From positions 1 through 9,232 of the forward strand of contig JARHYY010000041.1 in the NCBI GenBank assembly GCA_029258405.1: 9,232 bases of DNA, given 5' to 3'. The position numbers were made by a program, and so were the translations under genes. A model generated the notes under the pieces. That model saw only the letters and a list, made by a program, of their open reading frames with translations, was not told the DNA's origin and ran no database searches. This DNA comes from Helicobacteraceae bacterium. Its GTDB lineage: Bacteria; Campylobacterota; Campylobacteria; Campylobacterales; Helicobacteraceae. Below, in pieces: positions 1 through 6,810 of this stretch. Within the stretch, counting starts at the first letter, position 1; each line of letters starts with the position of its first letter.

Positions 1-36
1 ACAATATAAGCAAGATTTATAGTGTAAAATCAATAA

Positions 37-216
37 AAATCTAAATCTAAGCTAGAGTATGAATGTGATTATGGAAATATATTCCACAGAAACATAACAA
101 GTATTAATGTCTCAGAGCTTGGATTAAATTGGGTTAGGAATGAGCTTGTTTTAAGCTCTCTTTAGAGCAAGCTAAGCGAAACACAAAAAGCCTTCAAACT
201 ATGCTTAAAGAAGTGA
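37..216 (+). pseudogene. Possible decayed coding fragment, unrecognised
   Basis: One + frame from 37 to 216 reads like protein, broken by a single TAG at 163-165: about 42 residues, including the stretch ELGLNWVRNELVLSSL, then 16 more (SKLSETQKAFKLCLKK) before TGA at 214-216. No start codon with a ribosome binding site is visible, and another frame near the window start (NISKIYSVKSIKI) could be an upstream piece separated by a frameshift. I recognise no family. It may be the 3' end of a gene that begins outside the window. The rest of 1-271 shows no promoter, RNA or repeat I can support. The call rests only on residue composition, so confidence is low. Confidence 0.25.
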
Positions 217-271
217 GAGCCATTTATATTAATGTTATAGGTTAAGAATAAAAAGATTATTTAAATTGAAC

Positions 272-1135
272 TTAACTTTCTGCAATAAAAACACCAAGAA
301 GTATAAAGAGCATTCCTAATAGAGCATATAGAGTAATTGCATCTTTGAGTATAATAAAAGAAGTAATCATAGTAATTGCTGGTGTGAGATATACATAAAT
401 ATTTGTTTTAATTGCTCCTATGAGCAATGTTGCCTTATTCCACATAATAAAACAAATTGCAGATGCAAAGAGGGCGACAAAAAGCATATTGATAAGAATA
501 TCTTTTTGCAAAAAAATGTAAAAATCGGGTGAGAAATCTAAAAAATAAAAGCTTGGCAATATACAGATGATTCCATAAAAGAGTATTTTTCTTGTTGTTG
601 TGATGATATCTGGTGAAATATGAGTAATTCTTATTACAAAAATAGCATAAACTGCCCAACCTAATGTGGATATAAGGGCAAATAAATTTCCAAGTATATT
701 AAATAAAAATACAAAGTCTTTTAAGTTGAGTATAATAATACCTGCAAGAGCCAAAATAAACCCTATGAAGAATTTTATATTTATTTTTTCAAGCTTGAAT
801 ATAAAGGCAATAAGAGCAGTAAATAATGGAGCAGTGGCGATGATAATGCTTACATGAGATGGGGAAGTGTATTCCATAGAGAGATTAAGAAAGAGGTTAT
901 AAACAGTTATACCACTTAATCCAGCACAAGCAAATAATAATTCTTCTTTTATGTTGTATTTTGTATATTTTGGTTTTAAGAGCAAGAGGAAAATATAGCC
1001 AATGAGGAATTGTATAAAAAGTAATTCTAAAGGATTAAGATATTCTAAGAGTATTTTTACAGATACATATAATACAGACCATAGAAATACACTAGAAAAT
1101 GCTAGAAAATGCCCAATGTATTTTTGTTTATTCAT
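272..1135 (-). CDS. DMT/EamA-family transporter, probable choline importer (LicB-like by context)
   Basis: This 287-residue integral membrane protein has about ten hydrophobic segments arranged as two repeated halves, the layout of EamA drug/metabolite transporters, with almost no soluble part. EamA proteins move many small molecules, so the sequence alone does not give the substrate. LicB, the choline permease of lic loci, belongs to this superfamily and has similar length. Here the gene is last in an operon whose preceding gene encodes LicC-LicA, so choline uptake into the cytoplasm is the natural inference. Its ATG overlaps the TGA of that gene (ATGA at 1132-1135), and no Shine-Dalgarno sequence of its own is visible, so translation is probably coupled. 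It ends with TAA at 272-274. No clear terminator follows. The transporter family is firm; the choline substrate is inferred. Confidence 0.85.
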   Translation of the reverse strand: MNKQKYIGHFLAFSSVFLWSVLYVSVKILLEYLNPLELLFIQFLIGYIFLLLLKPKYTKYNIKEELLFACAGLSGITVYNLFLNLSMEYTSPSHVSIIIATAPLFTALIAFIFKLEKINIKFFIGFILALAGIIILNLKDFVFLFNILGNLFALISTLGWAVYAIFVIRITHISPDIITTTRKILFYGIICILPSFYFLDFSPDFYIFLQKDILINMLFVALFASAICFIMWNKATLLIGAIKTNIYVYLTPAITMITSFIILKDAITLYALLGMLFILLGVFIAES

Positions 1136-2601
1136 GTATTGTGCATAAGATATTGTAAATTATTATGGAATCGTGTTAAATAGCTCCTTCCTAAGTCAAT
1201 CCTTTCATATATCCAGCTCCATAAAGCCCAAATATAATTAGATAAAAGCTGTCCTTGTATAATTTCTTCATATGTTATCTTCTCTTCGCCATAAAGAGCT
1301 ATGATATGATAAATTTGTTTTTTGTCCAACTCTAGCTCTGCACTTAAGTTGCCAAGCTCCCAAGCGATCGGGCTAAAAGCTGCATATTCAAAGTCGATGA
1401 ATTGAATATTTGAGCCATTATATAAGATATTTGGGAGCTGTAAATCTCTATGGCAAAGGACAAGTTCTTTTTTGTCTAAAGTGCGGGCAATATCAAGTAT
1501 GAATTTATGTTCAATTTTTGTGGTTAATGTAATATGTGCTAGTTGTTCATATTTATGAATTTCTTTAATGAGAGAAATAGTGGGGAGCAGGGGGTAATGA
1601 TTATGTTTATATGAGTGTAGCTGTTTAATTTTTTGGACAATAAGTGCCAAAATTTCATTATTTTGTAAATCTTCAAAACTTAGTGGATAATAACCATCAA
1701 GAAAGGTAGTCATTTTTAAATCATTGTCAAAAAACTCACTTTTTGGGGTAATATCTTGAGAGAGCAGTGCATAAATTGTTTTTTCATCATGTGTATTGAT
1801 GGTTTTATCCCTTCCGATTCGAGGGATTCTTAAGACTTTTGTTGCTCCTAAAAACTGTATTTTATAGTTTATGTTAGTAATACTAAAGAGTTTTGTAGCT
1901 TTTCCATCATCTGCACATTGTTTTGCTATTTCTTCTGGTGTAATGAGGTTAGAATCTATGGCATCTTTGAGTGAATCAATTTCTGTATAAAAATTATCAC
2001 AAAATGAAATGTAAAAGTTAATCTTATGAAGGGAATTGAGCACACATTGTTCCCAATAGTCCTCTTGTGTGCAAGAGAGTAAAGCTTTTTTCAAAAAAGG
2101 TAAGTCGTCTTCATTGTCAAAAAAAGCAATGCCATCTCCATAACCACTTGTAGCATTTGTATCAATATCAAGCAATTGACAATTTTCATCAACTAAATAA
2201 CCCCAAGAAAGCATTTTTTGCGGTATTCTTTGTGCAAGGAATTGAGAAACCCCCGTTTTAAAATATTCTACAAAAGATTGTGTGATGAATAAATCACCAT
2301 TCATAATAATTGTCCCTTTTGTTATTTCATTGATAGCATATTTTAATGAGCCAGCACTATTTGTGTTCTTGAAATCTTCAAAAACAATTTGTTTGAATTG
2401 ATACTTTTTTTGTAGTGCTTCAAAAAGATGGTGTTTATAGCCTGTTATAACAACAATGTCATGAATGTTTGATTTCTTGAGATAATATATAGTATTTTCA
2501 AGCAAACTTCTCCCTTTTATCTCTAAAAGGGGTTTAGGTTTATTGAAGGTAATAGGGGCAAGACGCTTGCCTTCTCCAGCGGCTAAAATAATGGCTCTCA
2601 T
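1132..2601 (-). CDS. licCA: Bifunctional CTP:phosphocholine cytidylyltransferase / choline kinase (LicC-LicA fusion)
   Basis: A 489-residue cytoplasmic fusion expected to make CDP-choline from choline. Residues 1 to about 225 form a nucleotidyltransferase: LAAGEGKRL at 6-14 with KPKPLLE at 21-27 is the NTP-binding loop, NGD at 101-103 fits the metal/product site, and the end (YWEQCV at 182, then YTEIDSLKDA at 205) resembles the end of pneumococcal LicC as I remember it. Residues about 235-489 are a choline/ethanolamine kinase: a LicA-like INTHDEKTIYALL at 268-280, the catalytic loop HRDLQLPN at 384-391 and the metal-binding IDFEYA at 402-407. Both active sites look intact. AAGGAA lies five bases before the ATG, and ATGA overlaps join it to both neighbours. 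LicCA fusions in this order are known from treponemes. The choline role is strong; ethanolamine is the main alternative. Confidence 0.9.
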   Translation of the reverse strand: MRAIILAAGEGKRLAPITFNKPKPLLEIKGRSLLENTIYYLKKSNIHDIVVITGYKHHLFEALQKKYQFKQIVFEDFKNTNSAGSLKYAINEITKGTIIMNGDLFITQSFVEYFKTGVSQFLAQRIPQKMLSWGYLVDENCQLLDIDTNATSGYGDGIAFFDNEDDLPFLKKALLSCTQEDYWEQCVLNSLHKINFYISFCDNFYTEIDSLKDAIDSNLITPEEIAKQCADDGKATKLFSITNINYKIQFLGATKVLRIPRIGRDKTINTHDEKTIYALLSQDITPKSEFFDNDLKMTTFLDGYYPLSFEDLQNNEILALIVQKIKQLHSYKHNHYPLLPTISLIKEIHKYEQLAHITLTTKIEHKFILDIARTLDKKELVLCHRDLQLPNILYNGSNIQFIDFEYAAFSPIAWELGNLSAELELDKKQIYHIIALYGEEKITYEEIIQGQLLSNYIWALWSWIYERIDLGRSYLTRFHNNLQYLMHNT

Positions 2602-3713
2602 ATTTTTCCTTCAAAAATATCTTTAATGCTCTCTAAGATAGCCTCTTCAGAATGCCCTAAGTTATAAATATTATTTGCCCTTAGCTCTTGTAGTTTTGTT
2701 TTTTCTGCTTCAAAATCAATATGTTGTATTATATCTTCAAGCTCTTTGAAGTTTCTTGCTGTTTTGTCAGCAACTGTATATTCAATATCTTGTTGGTAGC
2801 TTGCATCAAGCGGGTGGGGCATGAAGAATAGCGATGGTCTTAAGGTGGTATAAGAATATAAAAAAGAGGTTGTACTCCAATCAGTTATAAGCATATCAGA
2901 ATCATTTATAAGGCTACTGTCTGCTCTTTCATCGATAATGATTCGACTCTCATTTTCCCATTTGGATACGATCAGTTTATAGTGAATATGCTCATTACCT
3001 GAATTTAGAGGGTGAGCTCGATAGATAATATTATATTTTGTTTTTTCTAAAAGCCATTCTAGCATGTTGTTATCAAATCCTGCTAATATGTTAAGATATG
3101 AAGTACTGTTTGTATTGAAATATCTTAATGTTGGGGCATAGGTAATGACATTTTTGCTCAAATATTTATAGTGTTCAATAGCCCTATCAAGCTGTGGATA
3201 ACCACAAGGAAGAAATTTAGTTTTTATGTTTTTCATATTTGCTTTAAAATGTTCCATAGAGCTTTTTGATGGGCAGATAAAATAATCAAAACATTCTGCT
3301 AGGCTTTCCCCACAAGCATAGGTTAGGCGATGTGGGAGATACATTCTTTTTGCTTTTTTGCTTAAAAATGTTTTATCATAGTTTCCATTTTCATAGCCAA
3401 TTTGATCAGCGGTAATAATAAGGTCAATTTCTGGGATATCTATATCAAGATATATGATTGATGAATCATCTGACTCATCAATAGTGCGATATGGACATAT
3501 AATACAACAAGGGCTCATTTTTTCCAATGCATCATCTAGTGTTTGATCAACAATTGTGATAACATTATATGATTGAGCAAGCTTTGGAATAAGAGTTCCA
3601 TATTGAGCACGATAGGTAAAGTAATGTGAAAGAATAGCAATATTCTTTTTTGTTGTGGAGATGTGTTTGTAGATATTTTCTGTGATAGCCTTTTCAATCT
3701 CTTTTTTGTTCAT
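2598..3713 (-). CDS. CDP-glycerol glycerophosphotransferase-like (TagB/TagF fold) protein, candidate phosphocholine transferase
   Basis: A 371-residue soluble or membrane-peripheral protein with the two-domain GT-B-like plan of Glyphos_transf enzymes, which move an alcohol phosphate from a CDP-alcohol to a growing glycan or teichoic acid. Visible landmarks in order are LPHR near 126-129, GYPQLD at 171-176, TYAPTLR at 191-197 (compare TYAPTWR in TagF), RAHP at 232-235 and ITDWSTT at 276-282 followed by RPSLFF. The usual catalytic histidines are therefore represented at H128 and H234. There is no signal peptide and no transmembrane helix. AAGGAGA lies seven bases before the ATG, and the gene overlaps both neighbours by ATGA. 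Because the next gene makes CDP-choline and no LicD is present, I infer that it may transfer phosphocholine; transfer of glycerol phosphate remains possible. Family is fairly sure, donor is not. Confidence 0.75.
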   Translation of the reverse strand: MNKKEIEKAITENIYKHISTTKKNIAILSHYFTYRAQYGTLIPKLAQSYNVITIVDQTLDDALEKMSPCCIICPYRTIDESDDSSIIYLDIDIPEIDLIITADQIGYENGNYDKTFLSKKAKRMYLPHRLTYACGESLAECFDYFICPSKSSMEHFKANMKNIKTKFLPCGYPQLDRAIEHYKYLSKNVITYAPTLRYFNTNSTSYLNILAGFDNNMLEWLLEKTKYNIIYRAHPLNSGNEHIHYKLIVSKWENESRIIIDERADSSLINDSDMLITDWSTTSFLYSYTTLRPSLFFMPHPLDASYQQDIEYTVADKTARNFKELEDIIQHIDFEAEKTKLQELRANNIYNLGHSEEAILESIKDIFEGKI

Positions 3714-4213
3714 AACAATTCTCCTTGTAAGAATTTTTTAATTTCTTCTTTTTTGTCATTATTTGTAATTTGTTGGAGTATGTTTTCTAATTTTGCAAAG
3801 GAGAATACTATATAGGTAAGTGCTTTAAGTATTTCAGAATATTTTTCTTGGTTAAAGTCAATTTGTATAAAGGCGGGCAGGAATAAGATGCTTGGTTTTT
3901 GATAAGCAAGACTAAAGGCTAGGGCATTGTTTGATGTATCTGTTATGAGGACATCAGCATTTTTAGCTAATGATAATTGTTCGATTTGTTCTACTGTATT
4001 TGCAGGGTGGGGGGCAGATTTTAGGGCGTCTAAAATTATATCATTGTATGATTTTGGTGTTTTTGGGTGAGGAAGGTAGAACATCTTTGAAACAGGTGCA
4101 GACTTGTTGCAGCAAAGCATTTCAAGCACCTGAATATCATATCCACAAATACAATTAGCATGAATGGTATCTTGTTCTTGTCTTTGGCTTGGTGAATAAA
4201 CAATTTCAAGCAT
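3710..4213 (-). CDS. Half-length TagF-like protein, first gene of the operon
   Basis: 167 residues matching only the C-terminal part of the Glyphos_transf fold: CGYDIQVLEM at 23-32, APHP near 67-70, VLITDTSNNALAF at 88-100 and QKPSILFLP at 105-113, parallel to ITDWSTT and RPSLFFMP in the following gene. Family members are normally 350-400 residues, so an N-terminal domain is missing. The start is supported by AAAGG seven bases upstream. In the same frame before the ATG there are only 34 further sense codons back to a TAA, with no recognisable domain. It could be a truncated remnant, a subunit paired with the 371-residue protein, or a gene broken by an unseen frameshift. The ATGA overlap with the next gene suggests that its translation feeds the operon, which would explain its retention. 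A six-G run (4009-4014, + strand) lies inside it. Confidence 0.6.
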   Translation of the reverse strand: MLEIVYSPSQRQEQDTIHANCICGYDIQVLEMLCCNKSAPVSKMFYLPHPKTPKSYNDIILDALKSAPHPANTVEQIEQLSLAKNADVLITDTSNNALAFSLAYQKPSILFLPAFIQIDFNQEKYSEILKALTYIVFSFAKLENILQQITNNDKKEEIKKFLQGELL

Positions 4214-4509
4214 ATGGCAACCTTTGGGAGATAAAATTTGTATGTTATTATATGAGATAGTTGCTTTATTTGTGCATAATTGAGTTATATGAGTTTTGCA
4301 TAGCTTTGAAACTTTTTAATGAATACTATTGTTTTGTGGTTTTTTAAATATGGGTTTAAATAAGCCTTTTAGGTAATTTTGAATGAAAAGGTTGTGGAAT
4401 GTTTATGTTTTTTGGTTCTTACTGTACTTCAAATGTGATGCAAATCGTTATGAATTATTTGAGTGGATAAATAGGAGAATAAATTTTTTGAAACTTAAGT
4501 TTTTATGAA
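4214..4509. other. Gene-free spacer between the operon and tRNA-Val
   Basis: This stretch of 296 bases is very AT-rich and has no reading frame I would call. It holds the -10 candidate at 4247-4252 and a 12-base perfect palindrome (AAACTTAAGTTT, 4491-4502) about eight bases from the tRNA 3' end. The palindrome lacks a GC stem and a following T run on the minus strand, so I do not call it a terminator. I see no second copy of the tRNA 3' end that would mark an attachment site. Confidence 0.5.
4247..4252 (-). promoter_or_regulatory. Candidate -10 box of the 4213-272 operon
   Basis: The minus strand reads TATAAT here, a perfect -10 hexamer. It would start transcription near 4240 and give a leader of about 27 bases carrying the AAAGG ribosome binding site. 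No good -35 hexamer is visible, which is common in Helicobacter vegetative promoters. Read-through from the tRNA/lspA transcript is an alternative or additional source. Confidence 0.5.
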
Positions 4510-4585
4510 TGGTGGCCACGACTGGACTTGAACCAGCGACCACTACCATGTCAAGGTAGTGCTCTACCAACTGAGCTACGCGACC
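4510..4585 (-). tRNA. tRNA-Val, anticodon GAC
   Basis: The minus strand folds into a complete 76-base cloverleaf with encoded CCA. The acceptor stem pairs GGTCGCG with CGTGGCC (two G-U pairs) and has discriminator A. The D arm contains AGCTC and GGTAGAGC, the anticodon stem is CTACC/GGTAG around the loop TTGACAT, giving GAC for valine codons GUC and GUU, and the T arm carries GGTTCAAGTCC. It lies 23 bases after lspA on the same strand and may share its transcript. A TATAAT-like sequence just upstream is too close to the mature 5' end to be an obvious promoter. The phosphocholine-type operon begins on its 3' side, the usual side for tRNA-targeted insertions. Confidence 0.97.
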
Positions 4586-4608
4586 ATATTATAATAAATA
4601 TTTTACCT

Positions 4609-5064
4609 TTAATTTTCTTTATTTCTTCTTAAAAATATCATAAGGAGTATAAGTGCTACAGAAATATTAATCATAATATCAGCAAAATTGAATATAGCAA
4701 ACTCAAAAAGATAGTGCCAATAGATATAATCCACCACTCCGCCATGTATAAATCTATCCACAATATTGCCCGCTGCTGCACCGAATAAAATGCCTATAGG
4801 AATATAATAAATTTTAAAAAGTTCATTATTTTTATATAAATACCATGCAATACCAAACATTAAAAGAATTTGCAAATATTTAAGCCATTCTTCAAACCAT
4901 GAAAACATGGAGAATGCCACACCTTTATTATAAACTAAAACAAGGGATATGGGTGTGGCTTGTATATTGATATGCTCTTTCACTGCCCACCATTTTATAA
5001 GCTGATCTAGCACAAAAACGATGAGAGCGATGCAAAAAGATTTTGTAAATCGTAAGGAATACAT
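4609..5064 (-). CDS. lspA: Lipoprotein signal peptidase (signal peptidase II)
   Basis: A 151-residue inner-membrane aspartyl protease that removes the signal peptide from prolipoproteins after diacylglyceryl modification of the lipobox cysteine. Four hydrophobic helices are visible (about residues 9-25, 62-77, 87-101 and 125-145). The conserved blocks are all present: VYNKGVAFSMF at 44-54, AGNIVDRFIHGGVVDYI at 98-114 and FNFADI at 125-130; the catalytic pair should be D112 and D129. Length is close to the usual 150-170. Its ATG shares one base with the glmM stop codon (TAATG) and no strong ribosome binding site is visible, so translation is probably coupled to glmM. The glmM-lspA neighbourhood is the one seen in Helicobacter pylori. 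Confidence 0.96.
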   Translation of the reverse strand: MYSLRFTKSFCIALIVFVLDQLIKWWAVKEHINIQATPISLVLVYNKGVAFSMFSWFEEWLKYLQILLMFGIAWYLYKNNELFKIYYIPIGILFGAAAGNIVDRFIHGGVVDYIYWHYLFEFAIFNFADIMINISVALILLMIFLRRNKEN

Positions 5065-6404
5065 TATGCAAGAACTTTTTTAAAGAGTGCTTCTAGTTGT
5101 GTAAGGTAATCATCAATGGCATGTATATTATGCCCCTCTAGTAATATTCGTAGTTTATTTTCTGTGCCTGAATAGCGAATGAGATGCCGCATATGTTGTT
5201 TTTCTATAGCATTTGTTATTTCTTTGAGCTCTTTAATTTCATTAAGCGGTATCTTATGCGTAATGTTAAGATTGAGCAATTTTTGTGGGTAGAGTTCAAA
5301 AGGGTTTAATGCTTCAGAGCTGCTTTTGTTACTTTTGAGTACAAAGGCTATAGTCTGCAAAGCACAGAGCAATCCATCGCCTGTTTTTGAAAAATTACTA
5401 AATATAATATGCCCACTTTGCTCGCCACCAAAGTTAATACCCTCTTTTTGCATGAGCTCAAGAACATATTTATCTCCAACATTTGTACGCAAAAGTTTGA
5501 TATTGAGCTGTTTTTTGAGATATTCTTCTAATCCAAGGTTGCTCATTTGTGTTGCTATAATGCTTGGCTTTGAAAGTGCATTGAGATGTTTTAAATGCGT
5601 GGCTAAAGCACCAATGAGTTTATCTCCATCGATAATATCTCCTTTATTATCAACAACAACTAATCTATCTGCATCGCCATCAAGGGCAAAGCCTATATCG
5701 GCTCTGACTTTTTTTACCTCTCTTACTAGTGCTTGTGGTTGAATTGCACCGCAACTCTCATTAATGTTATAACCATTTGGATTATCATTAATAACAAATA
5801 CTTCGGCACCAAGCTCGCTAAATATGGTGGGAGCAACCTTGTAGGCAGCACCATTTGCGACATCTAAGACAATTCTTATGCCTATAAGTGAGAGCTCTTT
5901 AGAAAAAGAGTTTTTAATATGTACAATATAACGCCCTATGACATCATCAATTCTTTTAGAGCTTCCAATATCTTTTCCAGTTTTTTGGGATTTTTGAAGT
6001 AAAGAATCATTGTAAAAAATTTCTTCAATAGCACTCTCTGCTTGTTCATCAAGCTTAAACCCTTGTGGGTCAAAGAATTTAATGCCATTATCATCATAAG
6101 GGTTGTGGCTAGCACTTATCATAATCCCTGCATCACATCGCATATCTTCTGTTAAATATGCAATAGCTGGTGTAGGCATAGGTCCAATTTGTATAACATT
6201 ATAGCCTACAGCTGTAAGCCCGCTAACAATGGCGTTTTCTATCATATATCCACTTCTACGCGTATCTTTACCTACAAGAATTTTGTTGGTTTTAGAATTT
6301 TTACGAAAATAAATCCCTGCTGCAAGCCCCATTTTAAGAGCCATAAAGGCATTGATTCTTTCTCCTGCTTTTCCCCTAACGCCATCTGTTCCAAAAAGTT
6401 CCAT
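5064..6404 (-). CDS. glmM: Phosphoglucosamine mutase
   Basis: A 446-residue cytoplasmic enzyme that interconverts glucosamine 6-phosphate and glucosamine 1-phosphate on the route to UDP-GlcNAc, and hence to peptidoglycan and LPS. All four phosphohexomutase signatures are present: the phosphoserine loop ISASHNP (active serine about residue 99), the Mg-binding DGDADR about 242-247, the sugar-binding GGEQSGH about 325-331 and the phosphate-binding RYSGTE near 409-414. I start it at the internal ATG (MELFGTDGVRGK) because that matches the family N terminus and AGGA lies five bases upstream. The ATG four codons earlier (6414-6416) has no ribosome binding site. It is divergent from rpsT and runs directly into lspA. 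Confidence 0.97.
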   Translation of the reverse strand: MELFGTDGVRGKAGERINAFMALKMGLAAGIYFRKNSKTNKILVGKDTRRSGYMIENAIVSGLTAVGYNVIQIGPMPTPAIAYLTEDMRCDAGIMISASHNPYDDNGIKFFDPQGFKLDEQAESAIEEIFYNDSLLQKSQKTGKDIGSSKRIDDVIGRYIVHIKNSFSKELSLIGIRIVLDVANGAAYKVAPTIFSELGAEVFVINDNPNGYNINESCGAIQPQALVREVKKVRADIGFALDGDADRLVVVDNKGDIIDGDKLIGALATHLKHLNALSKPSIIATQMSNLGLEEYLKKQLNIKLLRTNVGDKYVLELMQKEGINFGGEQSGHIIFSNFSKTGDGLLCALQTIAFVLKSNKSSSEALNPFELYPQKLLNLNITHKIPLNEIKELKEITNAIEKQHMRHLIRYSGTENKLRILLEGHNIHAIDDYLTQLEALFKKVLA

Positions 6405-6441
6405 AAAATTCCTCATTTGAAATATTTGCTATTCTTTTTTA

Positions 6442-6470
6442 TTGTCTTTTAATAAAATTGCTTGTATGAT
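6442..6470 (+). promoter_or_regulatory. Candidate promoter of rpsT-prfA
   Basis: TTGTCT (6442-6447) and TATGAT (6465-6470) are separated by exactly 17 bases, a good vegetative spacing; four of six -35 bases and five of six -10 bases match consensus. Transcription would start near 6477, about 29 bases before the rpsT ATG. On the opposite strand TGTAAAAT (6476-6469) overlaps this -10 and is a possible -10 for glmM. Confidence 0.5.
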
Positions 6471-6505
6471 TTTACACTATTTTTTTAAACAAAGGACAGA
6501 TTCTT

Positions 6506-6775
6506 ATGGCAAACCATAAATCAGCAGAAAAAAGAATGAGACAAACCATAAAAAAAACCGAACGCAATCGCTATTATAGAACAAAAATCAAAAATATTAC
6601 TCGAGCTTTTAGAGAGGCAGTAGAATCAAACGATATTCCAAAAGCTCAAGAATGTTTTAAAATAGCAAATAAGGATTTCCATAAGTTTGTTAGCAAGGGT
6701 ATTTTGAGCAAAAACACTGCAGCGAGGAAAGTGAGCCGATTAAATATTATGCTGAAAAAAATTGCTCTTTCATGA
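6506..6775 (+). CDS. rpsT: 30S ribosomal protein S20
   Basis: 89 residues, strongly basic and almost entirely helical, opening with MANHKSAEKRMRQ, the family signature. S20 binds 16S rRNA at the base of the 30S subunit and helps early assembly. FVSKGILSKNTAARKVSRL near residues 60-79 is the conserved C-terminal RNA-binding part, and the length equals that of the Helicobacter pylori protein as I know it. AAGGA lies nine bases before the ATG. It is the first gene after the divergent promoter region, and prfA follows after 35 bases on the same strand. Confidence 0.98.
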   Translation: MANHKSAEKRMRQTIKKTERNRYYRTKIKNITRAFREAVESNDIPKAQECFKIANKDFHKFVSKGILSKNTAARKVSRLNIMLKKIALS

Positions 6776-6795
6776 AAGTTTTTTAACAAAACTTT
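6775..6795 (+). other. AT-rich hairpin between rpsT and prfA
   Basis: AAAGTTTT (6775-6782) and AAAACTTT (6788-6795) form a perfect eight-pair stem with a five-base loop, starting in the rpsT stop codon. It has a single G-C pair on each arm's middle and no clean T run after it, so it is unlikely to stop transcription. It could protect the rpsT 3' end or mark a processing point. The prfA start follows 15 bases later. Confidence 0.4.
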
Positions 6796-6810
6796 GTAAA
6801 ATATTTATTT

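Noticed and set aside
4491..4502. Perfect palindrome AAACTTAAGTTT as a terminator after tRNA-Val
   Set aside because: After allowing a loop only four A/T-rich pairs remain, and no T run follows on the minus strand.
5326..5742. 138-codon frame on the + strand inside glmM
   Set aside because: It lies wholly inside a gene with all phosphohexomutase motifs on the other strand and shows no domain of its own.
6405..6416. Upstream ATG that would add four residues (MRNF) to GlmM
   Set aside because: No ribosome binding site precedes it, it overlaps the AGGA that serves the ATG at 6404, and the family begins at the FGTDG block.
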